Assembly: GCA_025350085.1 (NCBI GenBank)
Contig: JANXYI010000192.1
Location: forward strand, 1-6,305
Length of the DNA stretch: 6,305 nt
Direction: 5' to 3'
Source: Deltaproteobacteria bacterium
GTDB lineage: Bacteria; Desulfobacterota; Desulfovibrionia; Desulfovibrionales; Desulfovibrionaceae
Shown here: piece after piece, positions 1 through 5,720 of the stretch
Numbering within the stretch: position 1 is the first letter of the stretch
Layout of the letters: the number at the start of each line of letters is the position of its first letter
Notes under the pieces: generated by a model
Told to the model about the DNA's origin: nothing
The model's input: only the letters and a program-made list of their open reading frames with translations
Database searches by the model: none
Made by a program: the position numbers and the translations under genes

Positions 1-1810
1 TGGCGCCCAGGATCTCGGGCCGGATGTCGTTGGTGAGCGCCTTGCCCTGGCGCAGCTGCGCGGCCTGGGTGCGCATGCGCAGGGTCTGCAAAAATCCGTA
101 GGCATCGCACAGGCCCTCGGCCAGGGGCACGGAGAGGGCGCCTGAGCGGTGCAGCAGGCGCAGGCGCGCGCAGGTGCCGGTCTCGGCCAGGCCGTGGTCC
201 ACGGCCAGCGTCTTCACGCCCTGGGTGATGGGAAAGACCCCGCCGCGCTTGAGGTCAAGCACCCCCCGGCCTTCGGCGTCCTTTTTGAGCGAGAAGGACC
301 CGAACAGCCCGAGCGGCGGGCTGAAGCGCACGGCCTCGCGGGCCATGAGCTTGAGCAGGATGGGGCTCTTGCGCAGCCGCCTGGCCATGGCCTCGCGCAG
401 GCGCACGTTCAGGCTGCCATCCCCGGCGCCCTGCACCTGCACACCCCGCATGTCGGCCAAGAGCGAGGCCTTCAAGACCCCCTCGGCGTCGGGCCGGTCG
501 GCGATGGAGTCAAAGAGATCGAGCCAGCTGTCCAGGCTCCTGCGCCAGTCCGGGTTGTCCAGCATGATGCGGTTCCTGCACGGCGGAAAGCCCACATCGA
601 GCAGCATCTGCGTCAGCCGCACTCCCAGGCGCTCGAACCAGGCCGCGAGTTCCGGGCCCGAATCTCCGCCTGAACCCTCATACACCAGGGCCAGATCCTG
701 GTCCGTGGCCAGGAACTGCTCGCGCCGCCCCTGGCTGCCCAGCACCAGCACACTGTGGGGCGCGGGCGCAGGGCCAAGCTCGGTCAGCGCCATCTCCCAG
801 GCCCGGCACAGGATGCGGTCGTGCATCTCGCTGATGAGCCGTCCCACGGCGTCGCTGGCAATGCCCTCGGCCACGCTGCGCCCGGCCATGCGGTGCAGGC
901 GCTCGAAGGTCTGGGTGAGCTCCCCGGGCGCCAAAGCCCCGGCGATCTCCGCGGCCAGGGCCAGCGGGCTTTCCCCGCGCGCGGAGAGCATATCGCGTTC
1001 GCCCAGCACACCCGCGGGCGCGCCGGACTCGTCCAGCAGCACCAGCCGGCGGATGCCGTGGTGCACCATGCGCGAAAAGGCCTCGATGAGCAGCTCGTCC
1101 GGCCCGGCCGTGACCAGGCCCGGGGTCATGACCTGGGTCACAGGCATGGTCTCGGCGTTCTCCCCGGCAGCCACCACCTTGGCCAGTACGTCGCGCTCGG
1201 TGAGGATGCCCAGCACTGCGCCCTGCTCACGCACCAGGGCCGAGGTGGCCCGGGCCTGGGCCATGACGCGCGCGGCCTGGGCCACGCTCATGGCGGAGTC
1301 CACAAAGACCGGGGCCGGGCAGGTCACGTCGCCCACGCGCAGGCGCAGGAAGGGGTCCGGGCCGGGCCGGCAGGCCTGGCCCTTGGCGCGCTCCGCTGCT
1401 GCGGCCAGCCCGCCTGAACGGGCGGTCAGGGCGCGCACGAAGAGCTCGTCGGCCATGAGCCGGGCCAAAACGTCCAGGGGGATGAGGATGACCTCCGAGG
1501 CCTCGGCCGCTCTCGCCTCCCAGAGCCCTGTGCCCTGTCCTTCGGAGCCCTGCCCCTCTGGCAGCGCAGCCTCCCAGCCCAGCATGTCGCCCGGCAGGAG
1601 CGTCAGGGGCAGGCACTGGTCGTACATGGCCTCCAGCGAGCCCGAGCGCACCACGCAGGCGGCGTCCGGGCTGGTGCCCGCGGCCAGGATCTCCTCGCCC
1701 GCGGCCAGGTGCCGGGTGGAAAAAAAATCCCCCTCCGACCCCAGCAGGCGCTGGGGAAGGAGGGAGAAGGGAATTACCGCTTTCAGAAAGGTGACTAAAG
1801 CATCATTCAT
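1..1810 (-). CDS. DUF294 protein: cNMP-binding-like domain, CBS pair, GlnD-like nucleotidyltransferase (3' end missing)
   Basis: This is a soluble, cytoplasmic, probably regulatory protein; 603 residues are visible and the C-terminus lies beyond the left edge. Domains in order: a cyclic-nucleotide-binding-like beta-barrel (about 15-130), two CBS motifs (about 160-280, with the paired repeats GILTERDVLA at 201 and GVLGERDMLS at 267), a nucleotidyltransferase core (about 320-460) with GSQGRREQF at 358 and the acidic pair D370/D372, and a DUF294 C-terminal helical domain (about 465 on). The family usually runs a little over 600 residues, so little is lost. The nucleotidyltransferase motif resembles GlnD, but no target is known for this class. 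The start is the ATG at 1808-1810: the first 40 residues fit the usual family N-terminus and the next in-frame ATG is at codon 62. The Shine-Dalgarno is poor, and the phosphate-binding cassette is degenerate. The gene follows actP by 36 nt, which points to a role in controlling that transporter or acetate metabolism (inference). Family assignment is confident; function is not. Confidence 0.93.
   Translation of the reverse strand, partial: MNDALVTFLKAVIPFSLLPQRLLGSEGDFFSTRHLAAGEEILAAGTSPDAACVVRSGSLEAMYDQCLPLTLLPGDMLGWEAALPEGQGSEGQGTGLWEARAAEASEVILIPLDVLARLMADELFVRALTARSGGLAAAAERAKGQACRPGPDPFLRLRVGDVTCPAPVFVDSAMSVAQAARVMAQARATSALVREQGAVLGILTERDVLAKVVAAGENAETMPVTQVMTPGLVTAGPDELLIEAFSRMVHHGIRRLVLLDESGAPAGVLGERDMLSARGESPLALAAEIAGALAPGELTQTFERLHRMAGRSVAEGIASDAVGRLISEMHDRILCRAWEMALTELGPAPAPHSVLVLGSQGRREQFLATDQDLALVYEGSGGDSGPELAAWFERLGVRLTQMLLDVGFPPCRNRIMLDNPDWRRSLDSWLDLFDSIADRPDAEGVLKASLLADMRGVQVQGAGDGSLNVRLREAMARRLRKSPILLKLMAREAVRFSPPLGLFGSFSLKKDAEGRGVLDLKRGGVFPITQGVKTLAVDHGLAETGTCARLRLLHRSGALSVPLAEGLCDAYGFLQTLRMRTQAAQLRQGKALTNDIRPEILGA
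1720..1767 (-). terminator. Strong intrinsic-terminator-like hairpin inside the first codons of the DUF294 gene
   Basis: On the minus (coding) strand the inner stem CCCCAGC/GCTGGGG (1750-1756 with 1739-1745) closes a GCCT loop. A 2x2 internal loop (TT/TC) separates it from an outer stem of nine pairs, one of them G-U (1759-1767 with 1728-1736). The 3' arm runs directly into eight T residues (1727-1720). This is the standard architecture of a Rho-independent terminator, oriented to stop transcripts coming from actP. It lies within codons 15-31 of the DUF294 reading frame, which is unusual. The structure is read directly from the sequence; whether it terminates in the cell, and whether translating ribosomes suppress it, is inference. 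Confidence 0.75.
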
Positions 1811-1860
1811 TCCACGCTCATTGAACGGGCAACGCCCGTTTCAAGGTCACTCCACGCTCA
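1807..1860. repeat. 14-bp direct repeat flanking the intergenic hairpin
   Basis: On the plus strand TCATTCCACGCTCA (1807-1820) and TCACTCCACGCTCA (1847-1860) match at 13 of 14 positions and enclose exactly 26 bp, most of which is the hairpin. On the coding strand the right-hand copy is the end of actP (Ser-Val-Glu-stop) and the left-hand copy recreates the same Ser-Val-Glu-stop after an ATG. The arrangement looks like a local duplication of the actP tail or a target duplication around a tiny palindromic insert; chance cannot be excluded for so short a match. Confidence 0.6.
1821..1844 (-). other. Small hairpin in the actP-DUF294 gap
   Basis: An imperfect inverted repeat begins two bases after the actP stop codon. 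On the minus strand TTGAAACGGGC pairs with GCCCGTTCAA around a GTT loop, giving ten pairs with one bulged A. No T-run follows it, so it is not a classical terminator. Such a structure could shield the actP message from 3' exonucleases or hide the weak DUF294 ribosome-binding region, but neither is shown by sequence alone. Confidence 0.6.
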
Positions 1861-3394
1861 CGCCGAGGTAGTTGCGGACCTTTTGTTCCGCATACAACGA
1901 TTCGGCGCGTTCGTCACGCTTAATCACGGAACCGAGCCAACCCGCGAAAAAGGCCCCGGTCATGGAGATGAGTGCCGGGTTCTTCAGCGGGAAGATGGCC
2001 ACCGGGTTCTTCAGGATGTCCACCCACACCGTGGGGCTGATGACGATGAGCACCACGGCCAGCGTCGTGCCGGTGACGATGGAGAACACCGCGCCGAGCG
2101 TGCTGAAGCGGCGCCACATGATGGAGAGCACGAGGGCCGGGAAGTTGGCGCTGGCGGCGATGGCAAAGGCCAGGCCGACCATGAAGGCCACGTTCTGGCC
2201 CTTGAAGGCCAGGCCGAGCGCCACGGCCACCACGCCGAGGCACAGGGTGGCGATCTTGGCCACGCGCACCTCTTCCTGCTCGGCCGCGCGGCCGCCCCGG
2301 AACACGTTCACGTAGAGGTCGTGGGACAGCGTCGTGGCCCCGGCGAGCGTCAGCCCCGACACCACGGCGAGGATGGTGGCAAAGGCCACGGCCGCGATGA
2401 AGCCGAGGAACATGGTCCCGCCGGTGACCTCGGCCAGGAGCAGCGCGGCCATGTTGCCGCCCTTGTCCATGCCCGAGATCACGTCCTGGCCCACGAGGGT
2501 CATGGCGCCGAAGCCGATGATGAAGGTCAGGATGTAGAAGAAGGCGATGAAGCCGGTGGCCACGAACACGCTTTTGCGGGCGGCCTTGGCGTCGGGCACG
2601 GTGTAGAAGCGCATGAGGATGTGCGGCAGGCCGGCCGTGCCGAACATCAGCGCCAGGCCAAGCGACATGGCGTCCCAGGGATTGGACACGAGCTGGCCCG
2701 GGGCCAGCACCTTGTCGCCGTACTTGGCCTGGGCCGCGGCAAAGAGGTGCACCGGGTTCATGTCGAAGCGGTAGAGGACCATGAGCACGAGCACCGTGGC
2801 CCCGCCGAGGAGCAGCACGGCCTTGATGATCTGCACCCAGGTGGTGGCCAGCATCCCGCCGAAGAGCACGTAGCAGATCATCACCGCGCCCACGAACACG
2901 ATGGCGATCTCATACTGCAGGCCGAAGACCATGTGGATGAGCGAGCCGGAGCCCACCATCTGCGCGATGAGGTAGAAACACACGGTCATGAGCGAGCCGA
3001 CGCTGGCCGCGATGCGGATGGGCTTCTGCGACAGGCGGTAGGCCACCACGTCGGCAAAGGTGTATTTGCCGAGGTTGCGCAGGGGCTCGGCGATGAGGAA
3101 CATGATGATCGGCCAGCCCACGAGGAAGCCGATGGAGTAGATGAGGCCGTCGTAGCCCTTGAGGGACACGAGCCCGGCGATGCCGAGAAACGAGGCTGCG
3201 CTCATGTAGTCTCCGGCCAGGGCCAGGCCGTTCTGGAAGCCGGAGATGCCGCCGCCCGCGGCATAGAAGTCGGCCGTGGTCTTGGTGCGCTTGGCTGCGT
3301 AGTAGGTGATGAACATCGTCACCGTGATGAAGACGAAGAAGAACAGGATGCTCGTGAGGTTCGGCTGCCCGATGGTGGTGGTGAACTGGTCCAT
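1847..3394 (-). CDS. actP: ActP-type sodium/acetate symporter (sodium:solute symporter family)
   Basis: An inner-membrane secondary transporter that takes up acetate, and in characterised relatives also other short carboxylates such as glycolate, driven by a cation gradient. The 515-residue protein is almost wholly hydrophobic, with about 13 membrane helices expected. It carries the blocks I recall from Escherichia coli Act[22 protein letters not shown] from residue 51, YDGLIYS at 81, [10 protein letters not shown] at 107, [19 protein letters not shown] at 178, [14 protein letters not shown] at 250, [17 protein letters not shown] at 337, and [15 protein letters not shown] at 401. It lacks the cleavable-looking leader of the enterobacterial protein, which explains the shorter length. 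Start ATG 3392-3394 has an AGGAGG eight bases upstream, inside the end of the yjcH-like gene; the two genes are 2 nt apart, so translation is probably coupled. The last codons are part of a direct repeat. Transporter identity is very secure; substrate preference (acetate versus related acids) is inferred from similarity. Confidence 0.95.
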   Translation of the reverse strand: MDQFTTTIGQPNLTSILFFFVFITVTMFITYYAAKRTKTTADFYAAGGGISGFQNGLALAGDYMSAASFLGIAGLVSLKGYDGLIYSIGFLVGWPIIMFLIAEPLRNLGKYTFADVVAYRLSQKPIRIAASVGSLMTVCFYLIAQMVGSGSLIHMVFGLQYEIAIVFVGAVMICYVLFGGMLATTWVQIIKAVLLLGGATVLVLMVLYRFDMNPVHLFAAAQAKYGDKVLAPGQLVSNPWDAMSLGLALMFGTAGLPHILMRFYTVPDAKAARKSVFVATGFIAFFYILTFIIGFGAMTLVGQDVISGMDKGGNMAALLLAEVTGGTMFLGFIAAVAFATILAVVSGLTLAGATTLSHDLYVNVFRGGRAAEQEEVRVAKIATLCLGVVAVALGLAFKGQNVAFMVGLAFAIAASANFPALVLSIMWRRFSTLGAVFSIVTGTTLAVVLIVISPTVWVDILKNPVAIFPLKNPALISMTGAFFAGWLGSVIKRDERAESLYAEQKVRNYLGVSVE

Positions 3395-3396
3395 TG

Positions 3397-3702
3397 CTAG
3401 TCCCTCCTGAGGCTCTGCCGGATGGCGTTCACGGCGCTGTCAAATTTGTCGTTGGCCCAGAAGACGTAGATTCCGGTGAGGCCCCAGGCCAGCAGGATGA
3501 CGAACAGGCCCACCGGGATGCCGAGGCTCAGGCCCTCGGTGAGCATGGTCCCGAGCACGGCCTTGTTGAAGGCCAGGACCAGGATGAAGCCGAAGTACGC
3601 GCCGAGCATTATAATGGACAGGACCGCCGAGACCGCCCACTGCCTGGCGACCAGGGCCTTGAATTCAGGCGAATTGAGAATGGCGTCCGGATCTTTCTTC
3701 AT
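3397..3702 (-). CDS. yjcH: DUF485 (YjcH-like) small membrane protein, ActP partner
   Basis: A 101-residue inner-membrane protein of the DUF485 family, which is typically encoded directly upstream of acetate symporters (yjcH-actP in E. coli). Two hydrophobic helices are evident, about residues 23-45 and 58-82, with the family signature [23 protein letters not shown] in the second and a charged C-terminus ([15 protein letters not shown]). The N-terminal stretch [15 protein letters not shown] is also typical. Its biochemical role is unknown; its constant pairing with ActP suggests it assembles with, stabilises or modulates the symporter (inference). Start ATG 3700-3702 has a perfect AGGAGG seven bases upstream. 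It is the first gene of the minus-strand operon. The symbol is given by family and synteny. Confidence 0.93.
   Translation of the reverse strand: MKKDPDAILNSPEFKALVARQWAVSAVLSIIMLGAYFGFILVLAFNKAVLGTMLTEGLSLGIPVGLFVILLAWGLTGIYVFWANDKFDSAVNAIRQSLRRD
3403..3408 (-). promoter_or_regulatory. Ribosome-binding site of actP
   Basis: AGGAGG on the minus strand, eight bases before the actP ATG and located inside the final codons of the upstream DUF485 gene. Its position fixes the start at 3394 and implies that ribosomes finishing the small gene feed directly onto actP. Confidence 0.85.
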
Positions 3703-3709
3703 GATGGTC

Positions 3710-3715
3710 CCTCCT
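3710..3715 (-). promoter_or_regulatory. Ribosome-binding site of the DUF485 gene
   Basis: A full AGGAGG on the minus strand, seven bases before the ATG at 3702. It supports strong initiation at the head of the operon, in contrast with the poor site in front of the third gene. Confidence 0.85.
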
Positions 3716-3781
3716 GGTTATCGTTCGCTTTCGCAGGCGCCCCGGACCGTCCAAGGCCGCGCCGCGCTGTCCACGTTTGAG

Positions 3782-3808
3782 CAAGTAAAGCACATTTTCG
3801 CTTTGTTG
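3782..3808. repeat. Inverted repeat in the AT-rich island (possible operator)
   Basis: AAAGC (3787-3791) and GCTTT (3800-3804) are separated by eight bases; CAA at 3782-3784 and TTG at 3806-3808 extend the symmetry imperfectly. It overlaps the candidate promoter, as an operator would. A dimeric regulator site is possible but no known consensus is recognised. Confidence 0.3.
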
Positions 3809-3812
3809 TACC
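3784..3812 (-). promoter_or_regulatory. Possible sigma-70-like promoter for the yjcH-actP operon
   Basis: On the minus strand an extended -10 (TGC then TTTACT, 3789-3784, four of six matches) follows a weak -35 GGTACA (3812-3807, three of six) at 17 bases. It lies in the only AT-rich patch and would give a leader of about 75 nt. The -35 match is poor and other alignments are possible, so this is a candidate only. Confidence 0.25.
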
Positions 3813-3838
3813 CAATTTCGTCCAGTGGCTGGATTGGG
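3811..3838. repeat. Interrupted palindrome in the divergent region
   Basis: CCCAAT (3811-3816) is complementary to ATTGGG (3833-3838), and nested inside CCAG (3822-3825) is complementary to CTGG (3829-3832) around TGG, with TTCGT unpaired on one side. An alternative pairing joins CTGGAT (3829-3834) to ATCCAG (3848-3853). It may be a protein-binding site or a switchable RNA fold in a leader; function is not shown. Confidence 0.4.
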
Positions 3839-3924
3839 GCGGTGAGCATCCAGAATAGCCCGACGAACACTCACCCGCAGTTTTGCGCCGCTTACCGCAG
3901 CAGGGGCCGGGTGAACGGCAGCCA

Positions 3925-3963
3925 GCGGCAGGCGCGGCAGGCGCTCATGCGCCCGCGGCAGGC
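3925..3963. repeat. Three copies of the 9-bp repeat GCGGCAGGC around a hairpin
   Basis: GCGGCAGGC occurs twice in exact tandem (3925-3933, 3934-3942) and a third time at 3955-3963. Between copies two and three, overlapping the end of copy two, lies the inverted repeat GGCGC-TCAT-GCGCC (3940-3953). The cluster ends 58 bases before the glycosyltransferase ATG, probably within its leader or promoter. Regularly spaced repeats can be regulator sites, but in such GC-rich DNA slippage repeats are also common. Confidence 0.5.
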
Positions 3964-3994
3964 TTCTTGCTTCACCGCGTGAGAAGAAAATTCT

Positions 3995-4018
3995 GCCGGA
4001 ACCCGGCGCGCTGGAGAG
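3995..4018 (+). promoter_or_regulatory. Hairpin and ribosome-binding site of the glycosyltransferase gene
   Basis: GGAGAG at 4013-4018 is the Shine-Dalgarno, a few bases from the ATG at 4022; it favours this ATG over the TTG directly before it. A perfect five-pair hairpin GCCGG-AAC-CCGGC (3995-4007) ends five bases upstream and might influence ribosome access. Confidence 0.5.
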
Positions 4019-4021
4019 TTG

Positions 4022-5704
4022 ATGCGAGTCCTCGTGCTGAACCTGACCCGACTGGGCGACCTGCTCCAGTCCCAGCCCACCGTGGCCGGGCTCAAGGCCC
4101 AGGGCCACAGCGTGGGCCTGGCCTGTCTGGAGAACTTTGCCCCGGCGGCCAGCCTCATGCAGGGCCTGGACGGCCTGTTCCCCTTCCCTGGCGCGCGTCT
4201 TTTGGCCCGGCTGGACCAGGACTGGCGCCTGGCCCTGGCGAGCTACCGCGAGGCCGTGGACCGGGTGCGCCGCGAGTTCGCCCCCGAGCTCGTCATCAAC
4301 CTGACACCGTCCGAGCCTGCGCGGCTGCTGGCCATGTCGCTGGGCGCCGCGGAGCTGCGCGGCTTTGTCCTCGATGACCACGGCTTCAACGCCGACACCT
4401 CGGCCTGGGCGGCCTTCCTGCAGCTGGCCGCCACCTCGCGCGGGGCCAGCCCCTTCAACATCGTGGACCTCTTCCGGCGCATCAGCGGGCTCACCGGCGC
4501 GCCCGATGCCTGCGGGGGCTTTGGCCTGCGCGGCCCGAGCGCTGCGGCCAAGGCGGACGCCCTGACCCGCCTGAAAAGCCTGCTGCCCGAAGCTCCGGCG
4601 AACGGCTATGTGGCCCTGCAGCTCGGCGCGTCCGAGGACCGCAGACGCTGGCCCGTGGCGCGCTTCGCCGAGGTGGCCAGCGGGCTTTCTGTTGCCGGGT
4701 TCTGCCCGGTGCTCGTGGGCACGAATGAAGAAAAACCGCTCGGCCAGCGGCTGCGCGGGCTGATCAACGCGAGTGGCAACGCGCCGGTCATCGACCTCCT
4801 GGGCGAAACCGACCTGCCCGAGCTGGCCGCGGTGCTGGCGAACTGCAAGCTCCTCGTGACCAATGACACCGGCACCATGCATCTGGCCGCAGGCCTCGGC
4901 GTACCCTGCCTGGCGATCTTCCTGGCCACGGCCCAGCCCTGGGACACCGGCCCGTATCTGCCCGGCTCCCTCTGCCTGGAGCCGGACCTCCCCTGCCACC
5001 CCTGCGCCTTTGGCCGGGCCTGCGACCACTGCGACGAACAGGGCGAGGCCTGCCGCCGGGCCATTGCCCCGCAGGCCGTTCTCGGCCTGGCCCTGGGCCT
5101 GCTCGGGACCACGGAAGTGCCCAGCACCGCGGACCTGAGCCACGGCGGCGCGCGGGTCTGGCGCACAACAATCAACACGAGCGGCAGCGCAGGCAGCGGC
5201 ACGAGCAACGATGCCGACGGGCTCATGGACCTGGTGTCGCTCTCCGGCCATGAGGCCGACGACCGCACGCGGCTCATCCGGCTCCAGCGCGACCTCTATC
5301 GTCGATATCTTGACGGGGAAGATCTGGGTGCAGCCGCAGCGGCGCCGACCCGGCTCTCGCCCGAGGCGTCCGGCCCCATGCTGAGCGCGCTCGGCGCGGC
5401 CTCGGAATTCCTTTTCCTGCTCACGCGCCAGGGCCAGCTCCTGGGCCGCGACCCGCTAAAGAGCGTAAAGGCCAAGTTCCTCACCACCTGGCAGCGCGTG
5501 CAGAGCATCCTCACCGCAGACCCGCGCCTGGCGGTTTTGTCCGCCCTGTGGCTGTTCGAGTCCGAGCGGCCGGGCCTGGACATGCCGGAAATCCTGGCCC
5601 TGACCGAACGCTTCCGGGCGCTGCTGGGCGCCCTGCGCGCGTCCATAGAACTTGGCACGAACGGTGCATTAGCATTGCAGACCATAGAAAGATCCCAACG
5701 CTGA
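4022..5704 (+). CDS. Glycosyltransferase family 9 (heptosyltransferase-like) with C-terminal extension
   Basis: A 560-residue, probably cytosolic or membrane-peripheral enzyme expected to transfer a sugar (ADP-heptose in the best known relatives) from a nucleotide donor to lipopolysaccharide core or another acceptor. Family-9 marks: the N-terminal VLVLNLTRLGDLLQSQP (from residue 3), the central LGASEDRRRWP (201-211), and the donor-site motif NDTGTMHLAAGLGVP (281-295). After it, six cysteines occur at 318, 325, 328, 334, 337 and 344. Standard heptosyltransferases are about 320-360 residues. Here a Ser/Gly-rich linker (about 385-400) leads to a further mostly helical part (about 400-560) containing SGHEADDRTRLIRLQRDLYRRYL, whose function I do not recognise. 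Start ATG 4022 has GGAG upstream. It is divergent from the transporter operon and followed after 16 nt by an acidic protein gene. The fold is confident; donor and acceptor are not, so no symbol is given. Confidence 0.88.
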   Translation: MRVLVLNLTRLGDLLQSQPTVAGLKAQGHSVGLACLENFAPAASLMQGLDGLFPFPGARLLARLDQDWRLALASYREAVDRVRREFAPELVINLTPSEPARLLAMSLGAAELRGFVLDDHGFNADTSAWAAFLQLAATSRGASPFNIVDLFRRISGLTGAPDACGGFGLRGPSAAAKADALTRLKSLLPEAPANGYVALQLGASEDRRRWPVARFAEVASGLSVAGFCPVLVGTNEEKPLGQRLRGLINASGNAPVIDLLGETDLPELAAVLANCKLLVTNDTGTMHLAAGLGVPCLAIFLATAQPWDTGPYLPGSLCLEPDLPCHPCAFGRACDHCDEQGEACRRAIAPQAVLGLALGLLGTTEVPSTADLSHGGARVWRTTINTSGSAGSGTSNDADGLMDLVSLSGHEADDRTRLIRLQRDLYRRYLDGEDLGAAAAAPTRLSPEASGPMLSALGAASEFLFLLTRQGQLLGRDPLKSVKAKFLTTWQRVQSILTADPRLAVLSALWLFESERPGLDMPEILALTERFRALLGALRASIELGTNGALALQTIERSQR

Positions 5705-5708
5705 ACCC

Positions 5709-5715
5709 AAGGAGG
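5709..5715 (+). promoter_or_regulatory. Ribosome-binding site of the right-edge gene
   Basis: AAGGAGG five bases before the ATG at 5721, in the 16-nt gap after the glycosyltransferase stop. The strong site fixes the start and supports co-transcription of the two genes. Confidence 0.85.
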
Positions 5716-5720
5716 GGCAC

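Larger units (their letters stand above)
3703..4021. other. Divergent intergenic region between the acetate-uptake operon and the glycosyltransferase gene
   Basis: These 319 bases separate two divergent transcription units and contain no convincing gene. The block at about 3775-3820 is clearly more AT-rich than the rest of the window and is the best place for promoters. To its right are an interrupted palindrome (3811-3838), three copies of a 9-bp repeat around a small hairpin (3925-3963), and a hairpin just before the glycosyltransferase ribosome-binding site (3995-4007). Open frames crossing the region show no family resemblance and look like shadows. Confidence 0.7.

Noticed and set aside
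1821..1844. The intergenic hairpin as the transcription terminator of actP
   Set aside because: No T-run follows on either strand; the terminator-like element is the separate structure at 1720-1767.
174..1871. A 565-codon plus-strand open frame opposite the DUF294 gene
   Set aside because: It is rich in Ser, Arg, Ala and Pro with no family resemblance, and the opposite strand encodes clear DUF294 and ActP domains. It is an antisense shadow of GC-rich coding DNA.
1883..3400. A 505-codon plus-strand open frame opposite actP
   Set aside because: The His/Gly/Glu-rich translation matches nothing and is the complement of the highly conserved actP codons.
3606..3617. A perfect TATAAT inside the DUF485 gene, within a CATTATAATG palindrome
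   Set aside because: No acceptable -35 hexamer lies 16-18 bases upstream on either strand, and the bases encode the conserved membrane segment.
3826..3841. A sigma-54-like GG-N10-GC (TGGC...GC) on the plus strand upstream of the glycosyltransferase
   Set aside because: Only the minimal GG and GC elements match; the TTGC box is absent, and such matches are frequent by chance in GC-rich DNA. A similar minus-strand match at 3800-3814 is even weaker.
3892..3948. A short minus-strand ORF beginning MSACRACRW with a CxxC pair
   Set aside because: Eighteen codons, no Shine-Dalgarno, and the CxxC comes from the GCGGCAGGC repeat; there is no reason to call it a gene.
3665..5251. A long minus-strand open frame opposite the glycosyltransferase and crossing the divergent region
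   Set aside because: No recognisable motifs, and family-9 motifs are unambiguous on the other strand.
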